This document shows, in pieces, positions 1 to 11,390 of a DNA stretch of 64,000 bases. This DNA is from Apium graveolens (taxonomy: Eukaryota > Streptophyta > Magnoliopsida > Apiales > Apiaceae): the NCBI RefSeq assembly GCF_009905375.1, contig NC_133655.1:39835593-39899592 (forward strand). The letters are read 5' to 3'. A program made the position numbers and the translations under genes. A model generated the notes under the pieces. The model worked only from the letters and a program-made list of their open reading frames with translations. It was not told the origin of the DNA and ran no database searches. How positions within the stretch are numbered: the first letter of the stretch is position 1; the number at the start of each line of letters is the position of its first letter.

Positions 1-94
1 GATGTAAATTTTGACTTAGCCAAAATTCCATCTTAGACTGAAAAATCAATTAAATTTCTGGCTGCATAACAACCTGCAAATTATCTGAAAAGAC

Positions 95-931
95 TTAGGA
101 ATAATTAAGCATACCTAACTCACTTACCAACCTTTAGAAGGTGGATTCATCCAGTGGCTTGGTAAAAATATCTGCAAGCTTTTTTTCACTTGGAACAAAA
201 TATAGTTCCACGGTACCATTCATTACATGTTCCCTTATGAAGTGGTACTTGATGTCTATGTGCTTTGTCCTTGAATGTTGTACTGGATTTTCAGTGATGG
301 CAATTGCACTTGTGTTATCACAGAAAATAGGAATCCTCTCAACTTGCAGACCATAGTCTAGCAATTGATTTTTCATCCACAAAATCTGTGCACAGCAACT
401 GCCAGCAGCAATATATTCAGCTTCAGCTGTACAGGTAGAAATTGAATTTTGATTTTTACTGAACCAGGACACAAGCTTATTTCCTAGAAATTGACAAGTT
501 CCTGTGGTACTTTTTCTATCAATTCTATAACCTGCATAATCTGCATCTGAATAACCAGTTAGATCAAAACCAGAATCTCTAGGGTACCAAATGCCAAGTT
601 TTGGTGTTCCCTTGAGATATCTGAAAATTTTCTTAATAGCTACTAAGTGAGATTCTCTAGGATCAGCCTGAAATCTAGCACACAAACATGTAGCAAACAT
701 TATATCTGGCCTACTAGCTGTTAAGTACAGAAATGAGCCAACCATGCCCCTATAACTTGAAATATCCATAGACTTTTCAGTAGTGTTTAATTCAAGCGTA
801 GTTACAGTGGCCATGGGAGTTTTTGCAAATGTGCAATCCATTAGATCAAACTTTTTTAAAAGATCATAAATATATTTAGTTTGACTAATAAATATTCCAT
901 CACTAACTTGCTTAACTTTCAAACCATGAAA
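95..931 (-). pseudogene. pol: Copia RNase H and C-terminus of Pol, broken
   Basis: The RNase H motifs are GYSDADYAG (catalytic Asp), CTAEAEYIAA (catalytic Glu), FCDNTSAIAI (catalytic Asp) and TKHIDIKYHFIREHV. These read as an intact RNase H fold that would degrade template RNA during cDNA synthesis. A TAA at 134-136 interrupts the end of the frame. Thirteen codons further in the same frame another TAA at 95-97 looks like the natural terminus, so 134 is probably a late nonsense change. Bases 1-94 are the untranslated stretch leading toward the 3' LTR outside the window; no PPT is visible there. Confidence 0.85.
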
Positions 932-2014
932 CTAAGTTAGTTCTCCTATCATGCTCATTTCATACTTACTCCGCATCAATTTGGCAAACTTTTTGCAAAG
1001 TTTTTCATCTGTAGAACCAAAAATAATGTCATCTACATAAATTTGAACAAGTATACTAGAGCCATTAACATTTTTAAAGAATAAAGTTTTATCTACAGTA
1101 CCTCTTGTGAAGTGATTTTCCAAAAGGAACTTTGATAAAGTGTCATACCAGGCTCTAGGTGCTTGTTTCAGTCCATAAAGTGCTTTCAAAAGATAGTAGA
1201 CATATTATGGAAAATTTGGATCTTCAAAACCAGGAGGCTGACTAACATAGACTTCCTCCTCCAAGTCTCCATTTAGAAAGGCACTTTTGACATCCATTTG
1301 ATAGACCTTGAAATTGGCATGGGCTGCATAGGCTAAGAAGATTCTGATGGCTTCAAGTCTTGCAACAAGAGAAAATTTTTCATCAAATTCTATTCCTTCT
1401 TGTTGAAAATAGCCCTTAGCAACCAATCTAGCTTTGTTCCTGACTACTATGCCATTTTCATCCATCTTGTTTCTGAATACCCACTTGGTGTCAATTGGAT
1501 TCTTTCCTCTAGGCTTGGGCACCAGCTTCCATACCTTATTCCTCTCAAATTGGTTTAGCTCTTCCTGTATACCTAAAATCCAATCAGGATCCAACAAAGC
1601 TTCTTCTACCTTCTTTGGTTCTTCCCTTGAAAGAAAGATGATGTATAGACATTCTTCTTGAGTTGCTCTCCTTTTTTGAACTCTAGAAGATACATCACCA
1701 ATGATGAGCTCAAAGGGGTGATCTTTTGTCCATTTTCTTTGTTGAGGTAGATTACCTCTAGATGAAGAGGCCTCATTGTTGTCTTGATGTGTGATTGAGT
1801 TTTGATTATTGGAAACTCCCCCTGAGTTAATGGATCTTTGATTTGAGAAAGGGGTGCTTTCTGTAAGTGATCTATCTTGACTCTCAGCTCCTTTTGATAA
1901 CCCGACAGATGGTGAATTTTGAGTACCGATGGATGAAGCAGGTTGCCTTCTGACGGATAAGGCAGATTGTCTCTCGACGGATGAAGCATTATGCAACTCG
2001 ACAGATGTTGAATT
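932..2014 (-). pseudogene. pol: Copia reverse transcriptase with low-complexity linker, broken
   Basis: The linker (about 1750-2014) is Ser-rich and contains repeated SSVE/LSVR-like peptides encoded by the CTCGACGGAT-type motif. The RVT_2 domain follows, with [60 protein letters not shown] and the polymerase active site YVDDIIFGS. TAA at 1205-1207 interrupts the domain and TAG at 932-934 ends this piece just before the RNase H connection. All flanking pieces are in the same frame, so these are simple nonsense changes. Confidence 0.88.
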
Positions 2015-3019
2015 TTATGCTTCATTGGTAGTAGATTTTTCTGCATTATCCTTTGATAATGTTTCTTGATCACTTTCATCATCACTGTCATCACTAACCA
2101 TCTCCACATTGTCAAATGTGAGGCTCTCATGGTAGTCTCCATCTTGCAGTCCTTCAATATTTTTATCATCAAACACAACATGTATTGATTCCACAACAAT
2201 GTTGGTTCTTAGATTGTAGACTCTATATGCTTTACCAACAACATATCCAACAAAAATTCCTTCATCTGCTTTAGCATTAAACTTCCCATTCTGATAAGTT
2301 TGATTTCTCAAGATATAACATTTGCAGCCAAAGACATGAAGAAAATTTAGAGCTGGCTTTTTGTTCTTGAACAATTGATAGGGAGTCATGCATTTTGCTT
2401 GATTGATCAGAGAAATATTCTGAGTGTAGCATACAGTATTTACAGCTTCAGCCCAGAAATATGTTGGTAATTTAGATTCTTCAAGCATTGTCCTAGCAGC
2501 TTCAATAAGTGATCTGTTCTTCCTTTCCACTACTCCATTCTGTTGTGGAGTTCTTGCTGCTGAAAACTCATGCAAAATTCCATTTTCTTCACAAAATGCT
2601 CTCATGACAGAATTCTTGAACTCAGTTCCATTGTCACTCCTGATTCTCCTCACTTTGAAGCCAGGATGATTATTGACTTGCCTTATGTGATTGATGATGA
2701 TCTCACTAGCCTCATCTTTAGACTTTAGGAAATATGTCCAAGAGAACTTTAAGAAATCATCTACAATTACTAGGAAAAATATTTTCCTTGAAATGGACAA
2801 CATATTGACTGGTCCAAACAAATCCATGTGAAGCAGTTGCAAAGGTTCTTCAATTGTTGAATCAAGCTTCTTCCTGAATGATGCCTTGATCTGCTTTCCT
2901 TTTTGACAGGCATCACACAATCCATCCTTAGAAAACTCTACTTGAGGAATGCCTCTAACCAGTTCTTTCTTTACTAGTTCATTCATGGTCTTGAAGTTTA
3001 AATGGGATAGCTTCTTGTG
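2015..3019 (-). pseudogene. pol: Copia integrase, broken
   Basis: The HHCC zinc domain is visible (HKKLSHLN spacing, then CDACQKGK). The rve catalytic core follows, with HMDLFGP, VIVDDF (first Asp), SDNGTEFKN (second Asp) and PQQNGVVERKN (Glu), so the DDE triad is intact. An acidic low-complexity linker (SDDSDDESDQE) follows. The frame is the same as that of the protease piece upstream and the reverse transcriptase piece downstream, separated by TGA 3020-3022 and TAA 2015-2017. The enzyme would insert element cDNA into the genome. Only the stops, not active-site loss, visibly disable this domain. Confidence 0.87.
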
Positions 3020-3439
3020 TCATAACCAACTTTCATCCTGATTTGCTTTGCTGAGAAGATAAGTAACAGATTCTGCATTTGATGAGTTGAAGTCATCTAG
3101 GTACACATATCCTTTTCTCACACCAGTGAGAACCACTTTGTTTCTCATCTTGTTAGTCACAACACAGGCTTCTGAGTTGAAGGTTACTGAATTGCCTTTA
3201 TCACAAAGTTGGCTGATACTCAGCAAATTATGCTTGAGACCATCCATGAAGGCAACTTCCTCAATGATGAGATTGTCTTTTGAAATCAAGCCATATCCCA
3301 CAGTATAACCCTTGTTGTTATCTCCAAAAGTAATACTAGGGACAACTCTCTCTTTGAACTCTGTGAGCAGGGTAGAATCACCAGTCATGTGTCTTGAGCA
3401 ACCACTATCCAAGTACCATAGATTCTTTCTATTTTCCTA
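3020..3439 (-). pseudogene. pol: Copia protease and pre-integrase segment, broken
   Basis: The aspartic protease signature LDSGCSRHMTGD is clear near 3412, so the catalytic Asp is retained. Downstream KHNLLSISQLCDKG marks the end of the protease and start of the GAG-pre-integrase region. The frame differs from that of gag, which fits a gag-pol frame change or an indel near 3440-3460. TAG at 3437-3439 lies just upstream, and TGA at 3020-3022 cuts the frame inside the pre-integrase zinc-binding region. In life the enzyme would process the Gag-Pol polyprotein. Confidence 0.85.
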
Positions 3440-3456
3440 CACACATTAAAATCAAA

Positions 3457-5856
3457 TCAAGTTGATTTTGGTATCCAAGTTTCCTTGGGTCCTGCCTTGT
3501 TAGCTTTCTTTTTCTGTTTCTTAGGTTTGATCTCATTTGACTTCGGGATATCAGATTCATTCTTAGTCATTTGAGTTGAACCTTTGAAACCATTTATTAC
3601 AACAGAATTATCATGCATATTATGATTAACAGGGAATGGCATGCTGTTAGTGAACATGTTATTCCAGTAAGGCATGCTAAATGGCATTTGTGGCATACTA
3701 AATGCAGCATAATAAGGATTAGGTGCAAATGGCATATTAGCAAACTATGCATTCATATTCGGTGTAGACATAACATTCATAGGCATAGGAGGCATGGTAT
3801 TCATGTTGGGAAAGTGAGGTGGCACAGATATGGAAGTAGACATGGCAGATTTGTGATTAACAGACAAATAATTTACACTACCACACTTGACACAGATTTT
3901 TCTAGGAGCATATTTATCAGGTGTGTAGTTATTGTGTTTGTTAATCCCTACTTTACCATTTCTATTATTTTTCCTTTTAGCCTCTGTTTTAACCTCAATC
4001 TTTTCAAGTCTGTCACTCAATTGCTTGACATTCATATGACCAACATTAGCCTTTTTCTCCTTTTTCACTTGACTAGATTCTCCTGGAACAAAATTCTTGG
4101 AAACTGATCCATATCTCTCATTTAACTTGACAAGCTCGGCTTTACACAGATGCTTGCTCACAGTCGACGAATGAGGATTTATGTCACTCGACGGATAACC
4201 CTTTTTGCTATCCGATGGATGACCCTCATTATCCGTCGAGTCTACATCTGTTAGCAATCCTTCCACTAAATTGGATTCCAGCTTCTCCTTGTTCTTCTTC
4301 CAGGCTGCATCCAAAAGGACTCAATCCCTTGAACTTTGGTGATTTGAGCATGAACATCTCTAGATGTTTTCCATGCCTTAATCACCTCCTGTTCAGGTTC
4401 AAGTTGTTTCTTTAAGATCTCTTCTTTCTTCAAGGACTCAGTTAATTCATCCTTAGCAATTTTGCACTCAATTCTTAAATTTTTCAAATTCAATGAACTG
4501 AGACTCTAGCACATTATTCCTCTCACTTAAAAACAAATTGTTTTCTTTGATTTTAGCATTTTCTTTAGTGAGAGACTTAAGTGTAACGCACAAATGATAT
4601 AATTCTATAGACATATCATTTATAGCATCATTACACTCAGCTTTAGATAAATGTGCAAGGTTAGTGGTGATTACCTGATTACTTGAAGAACATGTCTCTG
4701 TTTCATCAGACTTGGCCATTAGGGCTAGATTGACATAACTGACATCCTCATCCTCATCCAGACCATCTGCAACTCAGTAATTTTCTTGTGTAATGAAAGC
4801 CCTTTTCTTTTGTTTGAGCAGCTCAAAGTATTTCTGTTTATAATCCACAAGATCAAACTTCTTTTTATTGGAATCTGACTTTCTACACTCACTGGCAAAG
4901 TGCCCTGCCAAGCCACATTTGAAACACTTGAATTTTAATTTATCCACCATGTTTCTATTTGGCTTAGCTGCTCCAAAGTTCTTCTTGAACTTGAGCTTGG
5001 CAAATCTTCTGGAAAGAAATGCTAGATGTTCATCAATATCTTCCATGTCATCTTGGCTAAAAGAATCTTCATTTTCTGCTGCCAACCCCTTTCCCTTGTT
5101 TTCACAAACCTTTGAAGTTGATTCAATAGCTTCCATCTTCATCTCCTTCTCTTTTTCTAACTCAGCAACTAGTGCAATGGATCCTCCTTTCTTCTTTCCT
5201 CTCTCCATCCTCTCATCTTGCTCTATTTCAAGCTCATAGATTTTCAGGATGCCATACAGTCTCTCCAAAGTAAACTCCTTGTAATCTTGAGAGTTTCTCA
5301 ATGAGACTGTCATAGGTTTCCATTCCTTTGGAAGAGATCTAAGGAACTTCAGATTGGAGTCTTTTGTCTGATAGATCCTTCCATGCAGCTTTAGAGCATT
5401 TAGTAATTTTTGAAACCTACTAAAGATGTCAGTGAGAGACTCACTTTCTTCAATATGAAAATGCTCATGTTGCTGAATCAGTAGCTGCATCTTGTTTTCT
5501 CTAACTTGCTCAGTGCCATCATATATAATCTGTATTGTATCCCAAACATCCTTGGCAGTTTTGCAATTGATGATATTGTCAAACATATCACCATCAATTC
5601 CATTGAATAGGATATTCATGGCCTTCTTATCTTTCCTGACTTGTTCAATATCAAGATCAGACCATTCATGCCTAGGCTTGGGGACATATGTCTCATTTCC
5701 AGTTGCAGCTCTCATTGGTACATGAGGGCCTCTTTCTATGCAATCTACATAGGCTTTATCTTGAGAAAGTAAATGAAGATGCATCTTTACCTTCCAGTGA
5801 TGGTAATTATCTTTATCCAGAAAAGGAATCTTTACTCCAACATCCTTCTTGTTCAT
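3457..5856 (-). pseudogene. gag: Copia gag polyprotein, broken
   Basis: The frame starts at an ATG (5854-5856) 48 bases from the primer site. An N-terminal gag core begins MNKKDVGVKIPFLDKDNYH and is of the UBN2/DUF4219 type. A CCHC zinc knuckle, CFKCGLAGHFASEC, sits near residue 315. After it come a coiled-coil segment with ESLKKEEILKKQLE, a second Cys-rich knuckle-like stretch (CVKCGSVNY) and a Met/Pro/Asn-rich tail. The capsid-like product would package element RNA. Damage: TGA at 4774-4776, a frame change near 4480 and another near 4315 that restores the frame, TAG at 3745-3747, TGA at 3457-3459. The pieces 4774-5856, 4468-4719, 3745-4314 and 3457-3735 share one frame; 4266-4493 is shifted. 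Confidence 0.85.
4130..4245 (-). repeat. Cluster of CTCGACGGAT-type motifs inside gag
   Basis: On the plus strand the motif appears as GTCGACGAATG, CTCGACGGATAAC, CCGATGGATGA and ATCCGTCGAGT within about 80 bases, i.e. in both orientations. A second coding cluster lies at 1890-2010, and about nine copies lie in the LTR (6478-6860). In the protein these give Pro-Ser-Asp/Ser-rich runs (GYPSSD, GHPSDS), typical of a disordered linker. Confidence 0.7.
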
Positions 5857-5903
5857 CTTGTTGTTTTGTTGTGATCTTTAAACTCTTTGTTTATCAAGAG
5901 CTT

Positions 5904-5915
5904 GCTCTGATACCA
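5904..5915 (-). other. Primer binding site (initiator Met tRNA)
   Basis: The minus strand reads TGGTATCAGAGC, the standard plant initiator-Met-tRNA complement used by many copia and gypsy elements. It lies 2 bp inside the LTR end at 5918 and just upstream of gag, where first-strand cDNA synthesis would be primed. This fixes both the element's orientation and the inner LTR border. Confidence 0.92.
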
Positions 5916-5917
5916 AT

Positions 5918-6936
5918 TGTTAGTCCCTTAACAATGCAATAAGCATTACAGAAAGGGGGTTGAATGGAATTCTTGAAACTTTTTCACAAATAAAATTGTT
6001 CTAACTTAAATATATATATCAGTGTGAATTGATTTGCAGAGTGCGGAATAATAACTTGAAATGAATCAAAACACAAGTAATTAAAAACACAAGTCTTTAA
6101 AAACTTTCTGGTGAATTTGAATGTATCCACTAGAGATATATAATATATCAAGAGAACTCTGTGTAGCAATTAGCTCACAGCTGCTTACAAATTAACAACA
6201 ACTAAGATTGTAGAGAAATGCTAAGAATATAGGTTACAAATGTTTCTCTCTTGGTTGCTTAGTTAATTGTTCTATCTGCTACTTATTGGTTTATATATCA
6301 CCAAGATTACAAAGCAATAATACAAGATAATAAAATAAAAACTATCAAGTCTAATACTATGCTACTTCATTACTCTATTCCAGCATCTTTGAATATCTTC
6401 ATAATAGCATGGAAATGGCAATTCTTCTTTGTTCTCTAAAACCCAGTTGAATAGGCTACCACATTCCATTTGCATACACTCGACGCATGTGACTGTGTTG
6501 TCACTGTCAACAGATGTTTGAATTCTTTATCCGTCGGGTTCATGATCATCTGTCGAGTTCATGATCATCCATCCGGTTGTCTTGTTGATCATCCGTCGAA
6601 TGACATTGTTGTTTATCCGTCGGGTAGCAATCTGGCACTTGACTTTATTTTATTTATGCAGATTTACAAGACATCATCTATGTACAATTAATCAACCTAT
6701 TCTGCATATCTAGTTAAAGTCAACATGACTTGAGTACTACAACAGAATCTAAACAATGTGTATGCAGAAATATGTTACAGACTTATTGTTACATAAGCTA
6801 CTCACTCGATGGATAATAAATCATCATTCGTCGGGACTATATTGAGTTATCCGTCGAGTGCTACATTTTTCACTAAGTAAAATCTACCAAGGTGTTTTGT
6901 TAATAAAATCATCAAGTACACAACATATACACAACA
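5918..6936 (-). repeat. 5' LTR of the SIRE-like copia
   Basis: On the plus strand the segment begins TGTTAGTCCC immediately after the primer site and runs about 1.02 kb to an ...ACAACA end, giving short inverted ends (TGTTAG/CTAACA type). The outer boundary is uncertain by a few bases: CA dinucleotides fall at 6933, 6936, 6938 and 6943. The LTR is studded with copies of a motif close to ATCCGTCGAG in both orientations (about 6478-6610 and 6805-6860). The same motif also occurs inside the element's reading frames. No partner LTR is in the window for comparison. Confidence 0.75.
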
Positions 6937-6973
6937 CAATGCACTAGAGCTCGTCCGCAATCATCTGGATAGT

Positions 6974-7240
6974 TTACTGGCTGGTATAATCTCGGTGCGA
7001 TGGCATCTCATCAAGCTTAGTGTTAACGTACTGAACCAAGGTCTCAAGTCTCACAGTCATCTGCTCCTTAGGATTTCCTTCATAGTTTCGGTTGTCCGGA
7101 TACACGTTCTTCAATCGCTTTAACATTCGATCATACTTGCCCTTAAGCCTATCGAACTCACGCCTCAACTCAGCATACACGGAGAAAGCAATTGTGTCAG
7201 ACGGTTCAGAAGATGACGAGGAATGCGCCCTTTGCTGCAA
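6974..7240 (-). pseudogene. Short ORF of unknown function in decayed element interior
   Basis: An 88-codon frame with a Ser-rich start and a basic, probably helical centre (RREFDRLKGKYDRMLKRLKN). I do not recognise a family. It lies between the copia LTR end and the MITE, on the same strand as, and downstream of, the primer site at 7797-7808. It is therefore in the position of the leader/N-terminal gag region of the gypsy-type element D. It could be a leader ORF, a gag fragment or chance. Confidence 0.35.
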
Positions 7241-7343
7241 AATAATGCATAGATATATATATAAGAGAATTAATAGCGAACAACTCGAATATCCTATACC
7301 TACACTCTCGTATAATATTCTATAAACCTATATACATATACAT

Positions 7344-7752
7344 GGGTTAGGTTCTATGGAGTCCACTATTTCATTGGAGTCCTTAGAGTCCATATATGTT
7401 CTGCAAGTAAAATATAGCTTAAATTGTTGCAGAACGTATTATTTTTCGAATGATATTCTACAAATATCACAATTTTATTGAAAATCTTGCAGATTGCATA
7501 GATTTTACGAGTAGAACGTTGCAAAATATATTATTCTAGAAAACATGCTTAGTTTGCTGAACATAAATGTTCATGTTGCAGAACATACATATTATACTTG
7601 TACATATATGAGATTTGCATGATTTTATTGAAATAATGATATTTGTAAAACATGTTTTGCAAGATAACATATTTTGGAAGATTTTTTATCTGTAGAACAT
7701 AGATGGACTCCGAGGACTCCAATTAAAAGGTGAACTCCATAGAACTTTACTC
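7344..7752. mobile_element. MITE-like element with about 60-bp terminal inverted repeats
   Basis: The left end reads GGGTTAGGTTCTATGGAGT and the right end, reverse-complemented, reads GAGTAAAGTTCTATGGAGT. The match continues inward (ATTGGAGTCCT..GAGTCCAT.TATGTTCT) for about 60 bases with few mismatches. The 409-bp body has no coding capacity, is AT-rich, and repeats variants of TGCAGAACATAT. Flanks are AT-rich (catatacat / tacatatat), so a target duplication of about 9 bp is possible but cannot be fixed. Long TIRs and a leading G hint at a Mutator-type MITE; this is inference. Confidence 0.75.
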
Positions 7753-7796
7753 TACATATATAACCTATTTGGGCTGTCCACGGACTCTAAACCGTA

Positions 7797-7808
7797 GCCC
7801 TGATACCA
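7797..7808 (-). other. Primer binding site of element D
   Basis: The minus strand reads TGGTATCAGGGC, one base from the canonical initiator-Met-tRNA complement. It precedes an LTR beginning TGTCACGCCCC at 7814. It shows that element D runs on the minus strand with its interior to the left, where the MITE and the copia have since inserted. Confidence 0.75.
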
Positions 7809-7813
7809 AAACC

Positions 7814-10800
7814 TGTCACGCCCCAAACATTTACAAAAGACAATATACGAGTAATTATATTAGTTAACAAAAGGAAGTAAATACATCTGAATCCAAGATC
7901 TTACAGTTTAGGGTTTGGAACAGCCCAACACTATTAACTATTACAACCTAATTTTAATATCGAGTCCTCACACATAAAATCACTAACTACCTGAGCTCGA
8001 ACATATGAATCGGCATCACAAGTCTTACGCGCTGTCTGCTTGAATCTAACCATATCTGCTAGCTGAAATATCAGGGTAAGCAAGTAGTGAGCCAAATGCT
8101 CAACAAGCGCTATAATATACATAAACAAGAATAAAACATTAACAATGGAATTGATAGATTCAACAATATAGTATCAAGAGATAAACTTTCAGGGTGATGG
8201 CATTTTTTCTTGTAACAAAACCATTCAAAACCATTTCCTTATCAAAAACCATTTTATGACGCTACGGATTACATCCGGTGATCAGCCGCGAAGTAATCCC
8301 GAACCTCGCTGGGTTCTAGAACATTAATGGGATCCCTAGGCAACTTTTCAGCCTACAAATTAAGAGCGGAAAGGACTTGCGTCTCAGTCCAGATCCACTA
8401 TCTAAAGAAAATATATGTCCCCTTTCGGGACTATAAATCCAAATTTTAACTTTTTATTTTAAAAACTGATGCCAAGTGACGGTTAATTTCTTAAACAATG
8501 AGCATCTTATCAAGGGTTCTAGATCAACTTTGAAGCACAGGGAATAGGTCCACTAAATTTCATGGCCATGATAAACTAGACTATACTTAATCAAGGGAAT
8601 TGCAAAGTTTCTATTCACAAGGAATTTGACAATGAGATTTAGCAGGGTTATCGGATAGTATGAAGGAACTAAGTCAAATTAGTTTCAAGGTAATGGTTCC
8701 AGATAGGACATAGGTATTGAAATATAAAGAAGGTGAGTATCAGTTCAAAGTATAACAGGGTATCATACAAACATGAATGACTTTTAAGGGATAGCTGACT
8801 TTTAGGTATCAAGATAAGGTTACTGAGTGTAACTTACTTGGTATATTAGCATGGTATGACTTTTGAATTACTTGCATAGAAATCTCCAATAAAAGTTAAA
8901 CTACTTGCAATAGATACTTGAGGGTTCATGGCATTTGCATATAATACGAAAGATAGATTTGAAACCACTTGGATCATATATATCGAGGTGAATTAGAATA
9001 CTCGCATCATATATAAAAGTTGGGTTAACACTATCTTGCAGTATAAACAAAATGGTAGGTTGAAACACTTGCCTTGAGAAAGGCTTGACTTGACTGGCAG
9101 GTGGGAGCAACTGGAGCTTTACTCGACTTTAATGACAAGTGTACCCTCGTCTTGAGAGCCAACATAAAATAATAATATCCTCATTATAATATATATTCAC
9201 TAACTCAACCTTATTATAAACCGAAATTATGCATATTGGCACTTAGGCCTATATACACATAAAGGCTTATAATTACCTTATAAGCATAATAGTTCACATA
9301 GCCACTCATGTTCACATAGCACATTGGCTTGGATGATCTCACTCGACTTACTCAAGTCACTTAGTTATGCTAAACTAGCCAAAACTCTAAATATCGTCCT
9401 CATAACTCGAATTGCCTTTTCTAAACCATCAAGTTCTTATGGACCCTGACTTAGGCCTTACACTCTAATGACCTCATACTATCTTACAATTATGGTGGTC
9501 TAAAGGTTAAGTGATTTTGCTCATTATAGTGATTTCAGGGTGACACCAATGGGTTTATGAGTACAATTGACACACTTACACTTCAATTTTACCTCTCAAA
9601 ATTCTACACTAGACTCTTCTGACCATGAGGCAACTCTCAAACCTGGTGTGGCTCAAGGGACTAGCTTGGGACTACCTGGGCCTAAGCTTAAAGTCCAATG
9701 TTCCCCTATTTTCTGGACAGAAAAGTGTCCTGTTTTGCACTAACTTATGACATATGATTCTAACTCAATTTCTATGAACTAAGGCTGGAGAAACTCCTCT
9801 GACACTCCCTTTAACTAGGGCTAACCAAGGCCTAGTGAGGGCCTACCCATGACATGGTCAAAACTCCTCATTTCTAAGTTGTAACAAAACTGTCCCTTTC
9901 TGGACAGATTCTAAATTTTGGTGTGTGCACCTCACTAAATTGTTGGGTTTCTCTAATTTGTGACTTCTAAACTCAATTATACTCCAATTATTAATTCCAC
10001 GTGGCTTGGGCCTAACAATGCCTAAGAAATACCCATTCAAAATCAGCACATAACTCACATGCAAATCTAGAAAAAAAATTAGGATTCTATCTTTGCCTTT
10101 CCACCTTAACTCCCAATTTAAAACCACGAATTAAATCTCAAGCAAGGCAAATTTACTACTATAAGACTCTAAACTAAGGCCTCAACCAATAATGGAGATC
10201 ATCCATGCCCTATAGTACCAACATATAAAAAAAAACTTAACATGCAACTCAAGATGATCACTAAATCAAGTTCGACTAAACAAGAGGGTTATTAGCTCAT
10301 AAATTTGACTTAAAATACTTAAATACTTCAAAATATCATGCACACTACAATTTAACAACTAAGATCAAGCATAATATCAAGGAAACAATTCGTTTTAAGC
10401 ACATATAAGGTCGAATTTAACACAAACTAAGCATGCATGTACATTTTCGAAAAGAAGAACATATATAACATGATTATACTTGAAAATAATGCCCTATCTC
10501 TAACATGCAAAGTAGAATATGACTTTACAACTAAAGATCAGTAGCATGCAAAGGTTTTAAAAGAGTTTTATTCATGGAAACACTTAGTTTATGCACATAA
10601 AAAGTATATCTCATAGAGAACTCTTTAATCCACATGAATTAAGAATTTCTCTTTGGAGATCACATAAAATCAAGACATGCAAGCATTAAACTTCATCTCC
10701 TAAGCATGTAACTTCTTGTAAAGTGTATATTATATGAATGGTTAATGGAATTATACTAGAATGGAAAAGATTTGATGAAGAAAAAATTGAAGGGAATGGG

Positions 10801-11390
10801 GGAAGGGGCTTCGGCCGAATGAAGAAAAAGAGAGGGGAAGGAGAGAAAATTTGAGAGTGAAAATGATGAGCTTGAGTGGAGTGTCGTTTTGGGTTAACTC
10901 ATCTCTTTATGGTTCATCATGCACTAATTCAATAGTGGAATTTAGAATGTACTAAAGCGCCCTTTTCCAATAACCAAGCAAAAGTGCATGCAAGGGTAGT
11001 TTAGTCTTTTGGTGGATAGAAGAAGGTTAGTGGGGTTTGCATGCATGGGAAACTAAGTAATTTGTAATTTAAAAATAAACTAATTTATATAAAATAATTT
11101 TTATAAATATAAATACACCTCCATAAATCACAAAATAAATATTATAAAATAGCTTATGATTTTAGAAATTTAATGATATAAAATTTGAAAGTTTATTGTT
11201 AAAAGATTTTTAAAATCGATTTTTTATATAAAATGAAGTACTTTTTATTATCATTTAAAAATACTAAATGATAAGATTTTCTTTTTAAAATTATTTTTTA
11301 TATAAACTAATACATTAAACACTTAGTTTATAGGCACTCACTCATATAGATCATCCACATTTATAATTTCACACAATTTAAATTTTAATT
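7814..11390 (-). repeat. LTR of gypsy-type element D (right end uncertain)
   Basis: The segment begins TGTCACGCCCC directly beside a primer site, as the other long LTRs here do (TGTGACGACC, TGTGGCACCC). It has the same architecture: an early stretch with a ...GTGAGCCAAATGCTCAAC... phrase (about 8086), a middle stretch with short GGGAC-type inverted words (about 8280-8440), a purine-rich block (10780-10860) matching the GA-rich block in the other LTRs, then very AT-rich DNA. No coding region is visible. The outer end could not be pinned down; about 11390 is an estimate from LTR lengths of 3.4-3.7 kb in related copies. Confidence 0.5.

Larger units (their letters stand above)
1..6936 (-). mobile_element. 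SIRE-like Ty1/copia retrotransposon, 3'-truncated by window edge
   Basis: The minus strand reads in order: LTR, tRNA primer site, gag, protease, integrase, reverse transcriptase, RNase H. Integrase before reverse transcriptase defines Ty1/copia. The long gag with a coiled-coil extension after the zinc knuckle, and the RNase H end with TKHIDIKYHFIREH, suggest the SIRE/Maximus lineage (from family knowledge). The 3' LTR lies left of base 1, so neither the target duplication nor the age can be read. At least nine in-frame stops and three frame changes make this copy non-functional. It sits in the interior of the minus-strand element whose LTR begins at 7814. Confidence 0.88.

Noticed and set aside
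3613..4107. 164-codon His/Arg-rich ORF on the plus strand
   Set aside because: It is the shadow of the Met/Asn/Pro-rich copia gag tail on the opposite strand.
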